Assembly: GCF_020614375.1 (NCBI RefSeq) | Contig: NZ_CP085328.1 | Coordinates: forward strand, 62,001 to 126,000 | Length of the DNA: 64,000 bases | Origin: Haladaptatus salinisoli | GTDB lineage: Archaea > Halobacteriota > Halobacteria > Halobacteriales > Haladaptataceae | Direction: 5' to 3' | Shown: one piece after another, positions 61,499-64,000 of the stretch | Numbering within the stretch: the first letter of the stretch is position 1 | How the letters are laid out: every line of letters begins with the position of its first letter | Position numbers and translations under genes: made by a program | Notes under the pieces: generated by a model | Seen by the model: only the letters and a program-made list of their open reading frames with translations | Database searches by the model: none | Told to the model about the DNA's origin: nothing

Positions 61499-61720
61499 GT
61501 TACTTAAAAATTTTAAAATTCGTGATTGTAACATAACGATACTCTTGAAATTGTTATAAGGACAATCAGTACTCTCGACTGTTTGAGTATGCACGATCGC
61601 ACATTGACGCTAGCGGGCTGTAGAACCACCGGTTCATTGAAATCCCAGCACTTGTCTCAATGCTCCTCGAACAGCACGGAACACTCTCAGCTCGATGAAA
61701 TTCAGAATGGGCTCAAGAGC

Positions 61721-62140
61721 TCAAGGTGAAAGATCCAGAACAGCCTGACCATGCTCGATGTCTGCTGGGACTGACACGTGGTCGTGAACCACTAGCCAGA
61801 CACCATCGATTTGCTGGAAGCACGCTGTCCAACGCACCCATGTGTCGGTGATGTTCCCGCTCGCCAGCGTGCCCTTGAAGTGATTGAGGCCATGAACGAA
61901 GGCCACGTCGCCGTGCACCGTGACGGTCAAGTCGCGTACCTCGTAGTCAATGGAGTCGTATGCATCGAAGGCATCTTGCCATTCTTGACGTTTATTGTCA
62001 GCCCCAGTGTATCGCAGGGGCGGAGCGAGATCAAATGAAACGAGGTTCGGTGCAAAGAAGGACATGACGCCGTCAATGTCCTTCGCACGAATCGCCTTCG
62101 TGTAATCCTCTATGCGCTGTCGAATGGGGTCTTCAGCCAT
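61721..62140 (-). CDS. NTF2/SnoaL-like protein (DUF4440 type)
   Basis: 139 residues from MAEDPIRQRIEDYTKAIRA. Fold features are KDIDGVMSFFAPNLVSFDLA, YEVRDLTVTVHGDVAFVHGL, and WTACFQQIDGVWLVVHDHVS. The length and pattern fit ketosteroid-isomerase-like small proteins, often of unknown substrate. Less similar to the SnoaL genes at 23504 and 27789. ATG 62140 is preferred over 62155. Confidence 0.8.
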   Translation of the reverse strand: MAEDPIRQRIEDYTKAIRAKDIDGVMSFFAPNLVSFDLAPPLRYTGADNKRQEWQDAFDAYDSIDYEVRDLTVTVHGDVAFVHGLNHFKGTLASGNITDTWVRWTACFQQIDGVWLVVHDHVSVPADIEHGQAVLDLSP

Positions 62141-62440
62141 GGCTTCCTCCTCCATTCCCCGGGACGTGATTGCTCCACACGTCGGACGCTAATCTCGTGG
62201 TGGAGTGCTCGTTTTCTGACTTTGCTCGGGCCATGTGTCTAAATCACTCGATCCGAAGTCGTCTTGTAGTGTAATAGTTATTAACATCGGATCTCCGCTA
62301 CTCCACCATTACCTCCGGTGGAGATTCGATATAGCGGGCGAAATCGACAGATATTATGTCCCGCTTTTCAGGAATAGAACGATACAAGAAATCCGTGTGA
62401 TGACGGTAGGGTGATAAGATGGGAACTATGTGACTGGTAG

Positions 62441-62752
62441 GGTCTTGGCGATGTAAGGTCTGCTGTACTCATTGAAAAAGATGGACACACAGTCTGGCAA
62501 GCCTCAAAGCGGAAGAAAGCTGCTCCCTCAAATGGTGCAACTGGAATCATGTTCGAAGGCTATCCGTCGAAACCCGCCCCGTATCTCGTCTCTGCCTGGA
62601 AAGATAACCAATCACAGGAAGATGCACGGAGTTTTGATTTCTCTGAACAGGATGCCGAGTGTGTTGGTATCAACTTTCAGATCGGAGATCCTGGAGTCGA
62701 TTTAGAAAACCCCTATCTGTCGATCTTCTCTACGACGAACTATCCAAAATGA
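62441..62752 (+). pseudogene. Coding remnant of an unknown protein
   Basis: The frame opens after a stop at 62438 with no start and reads VRSAVLIEKDGHTVWQASK, GYPSKPAPYLVSAWKDNQSQ and FSEQDAECVGINFQIGDPG up to a stop at 62750. It is acidic and protein-like; the N-terminus is missing. Family unknown. The stretch before it (62160-62440) shows no gene. Confidence 0.4.
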
Positions 62753-62754
62753 TG

Positions 62755-62850
62755 TACTCGATACTATCGTTGAGAACCGCGTCGTCAATCGCTTTCTTCG
62801 GAAACAGTCTCCATTCGTCCTGTTGACTTTTGTCCTCACTCTCAGTCGTA
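62755..62850 (-). pseudogene. Winged-helix fragment (family of 17872)
   Basis: DTTESEDKSQQDEWRLFPKK and AIDDAVLND resemble the degenerate N-terminus TENESERDEQGRFAEKTSDD of the copy at 19026. The DNA-binding part is missing. As at 19026 it follows a copy of the small membrane protein. Confidence 0.4.
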
Positions 62851-62869
62851 TCCCATAGTTTCTCAGCCA

Positions 62870-63250
62870 CTACGGAACTCCGATGTGCCGATGCTGAAAG
62901 AACAGATAGAGGCATACAATCGGGACATTGAGCAGCGGAATAACCATGAGATAATAGAGAATGGTTGGCTTCCACGCAGATTGATCCTGAACATATTGAC
63001 GGTCAGAATACACGGCAAGCAGTGAGAGAAGTGCAGCTACGTAACTAACGAGGATGATTCCCCCACTAAGATAGGTAGACAGAAACGCTGAGACAGTAAG
63101 CGGAACGAATCTGGCGATGCTCATCGTAAAAACCGTCACGAATAGTCAGAGAACGAAAAACACCGGTATTGCGAGTATCGCCAGCCACCATCCTCCTGAG
63201 TGAAAATATCGCTCGAAAGAAATTCTTGAAGAAAGTTCTGTGGTGACCAT
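62870..63250 (-). pseudogene. Small four-helix membrane protein (family copy 3) with one in-frame stop
   Basis: Starts MVTTELSSRISFERYFHSG and WWLAILAIPVFFVL, then TGA at 63146-63148 where the other copies have Trp (ALWL). It continues in frame LFVTVFTMSIARFVPL, LVSYVAALLSLLAVYSD and the tail QHRHIGVP. Except for that codon the gene is full length (126 residues). Confidence 0.75.
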
Positions 63251-63297
63251 AGATGCTGTATCGCTTCCCAAGGGTAAATCCATTCTTAGAGCGATAG

Positions 63298-63411
63298 ATG
63301 AACACTGACAAGTACGGCCGTGCGGATCATCGCTACTGGCGGTGTGAGGAGTGTGGACGAGAATCCACCGATAAGCGCGCACTCGGTGGCGAATTCGGCG
63401 ACTGCTGCTAA
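63298..63411 (+). CDS. Small four-Cys protein next to the SprT-like remnant
   Basis: 37 residues, MNTDKYGRADHRYWRCEECG then GGEFGDCC. Two Cys pairs suggest one zinc site. It is intact and lies 27 bases before the SprT-like remnant, in the same direction. It may be a fragment of a longer zinc protein of the same cassette. Function unknown. Confidence 0.45.
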   Translation: MNTDKYGRADHRYWRCEECGRESTDKRALGGEFGDCC

Positions 63412-63438
63412 CCACTGATCCCCCACTCCTTCCAATTT

Positions 63439-64000
63439 ATGTCACGCCAATTGACGTTCTCCGACGTGGCCGCCCAGCGAACGCGCTCGGAAACGACCGC
63501 GCCGACTGCCGACAGCGACGACACCACCCCGACAACGCAGGCGGCGCTGCTCGACCGCGCATAACAGCACGCCGCAACAGTCGTGGCCGACCACTTCCCT
63601 GCGTTCCCCGTCGAAGGCATCGACTAGGAACTCTCGGAGCGCGCGCAACGAACGGCAGGAGCGACGACATACGACCCACAGACGGACGAGATTACGATTT
63701 CGCTCACGTGGGACGCCTACGACTTGCACGGCTGGGAGCAATTCAGTTTGACGGTGCGCCACGAACTCATCCATGCGTGGCAGTACCACGAGTTCGGCGA
63801 GGCAGACCACGGGCGAACGTTCGAGCGGTGGATCGACGCGCTCGACACAACCCAGCACTGCGAGCGGTTCACATCGCCGACTGGTGGGTGATCTGCGAGG
63901 AGTGCGATGAACGACTCTCGCGCTTCCAGCGTTCGAAGGTCGTCAAACAGCCTGAGAAATACAGTTGTGGCGACTGCGGCGGGTCGCTTCGCGTCGAGGA
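63439..64000 (+). pseudogene. SprT-like zinc metalloprotease, copy 3, stops and frameshift (runs off window)
   Basis: Starts MSRQLTFSDVAAQRTRSET and ALLDRA, TAA at 63562, then QHAATVVADHFPAFPVEGID, TAG at 63625, ELSERAQRTAGATTYDP and LTWDAYDLHGWEQFSLTV. The protease motif RHELIHAWQYHEFG is intact, then RTFERWIDALDTTQHCERF. Near 63880 the frame slips and a zinc ribbon follows (WWVICEECDERLSRFQ, YSCGDCGGSLRVE). This is the fullest copy and shows the family is SprT-like. Confidence 0.75.

Noticed and set aside
61560..61790. Plus-strand reading IPALVSMLLEQHGTLSAR followed by TGA and more open frame
   Set aside because: It looks faintly helical but overlaps the end of the intact SnoaL-like gene and matches no family I know.
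1..64000. CRISPR arrays, tRNA and rRNA genes
   Set aside because: No regularly spaced direct repeats, no tRNA-like T-arm with acceptor pairing and no rRNA-like stretches were noticed by eye; a covariance-model search would be decisive.

Overview
The window reads as haloarchaeal DNA. The evidence is the strongly acidic proteins, many genes with a TATA-like element about 25-30 bases before an ATG (leaderless style), Tat signals with lipoboxes, a PGF-type C-terminal sorting signal, four intact bacterio-opsin-activator (HTH-10) regulators, and small zinc-ribbon families typical of Halobacteria. The mix of catabolic cassettes, dispersed repeats and many broken genes suggests an accessory replicon or a plastic part of a chromosome. 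I cannot name the species.

Bases 1-14316 form a sugar-acid uptake and catabolism island. It holds an ABC sugar importer (the first permease is cut by the window edge), two enolase-superfamily sugar-acid dehydratases, a zinc alcohol dehydrogenase, a fumarylacetoacetate-hydrolase-family enzyme, a three-gene UxaA-type dehydratase, a tungsten aldehyde oxidoreductase with a MoaD-like protein, a DapA/KDG-aldolase-family lyase and a malate/lactate-type dehydrogenase. The set could serve two routes for a 2-keto-3-deoxy sugar acid: aldol cleavage plus aldehyde oxidation, or oxidation to a diketo acid plus hydrolytic cleavage.

Bases 14317-29276 are mostly accessory. They hold a truncated hemoglobin beside a NarO-like cysteine-rich regulator, a PIN-like protein, a nuclease-like gene with a frameshifted partner, two SnoaL-like proteins, a PQQ-type beta-propeller surface protein with a PGF-CTERM tail, and many decayed modules. 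Bases 29511-40796 carry a DUF1059/methyltransferase pair, a Tat-exported levansucrase (GH68) beside a TrmB regulator, and a complete Opp/Dpp-type ABC importer. Bases 41150-42331 carry a HEPN-MNT toxin-antitoxin pair.

Bases 44045-49089 form a six-gene minus-strand cluster: two TenA paralogues, a sodium/solute symporter with a 39-residue membrane partner, an Nramp-like transporter and a small P-loop ATPase. Its likely theme is thiamin or pyrimidine salvage. From 49090 to the end are small membrane proteins, HTH-10 regulators, a flavin monooxygenase, DoxX, a flippase whose 3' end lies in an IS200/IS605-type end, a pentapeptide-repeat potassium-channel-like protein and DUF2270.

The most striking patterns are these. 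The two UxaA large subunits have reciprocally lost opposite halves of the canonical motifs. A SWIM-finger/SprT cassette decays repeatedly (five SWIM and three SprT copies), and all three SprT copies carry a stop at the same codon. A small membrane-protein/winged-helix family recurs. A roughly 290-base repeat lies in inverted orientation at 16.6 and 41 kb. No rRNA, tRNA or CRISPR array was seen.
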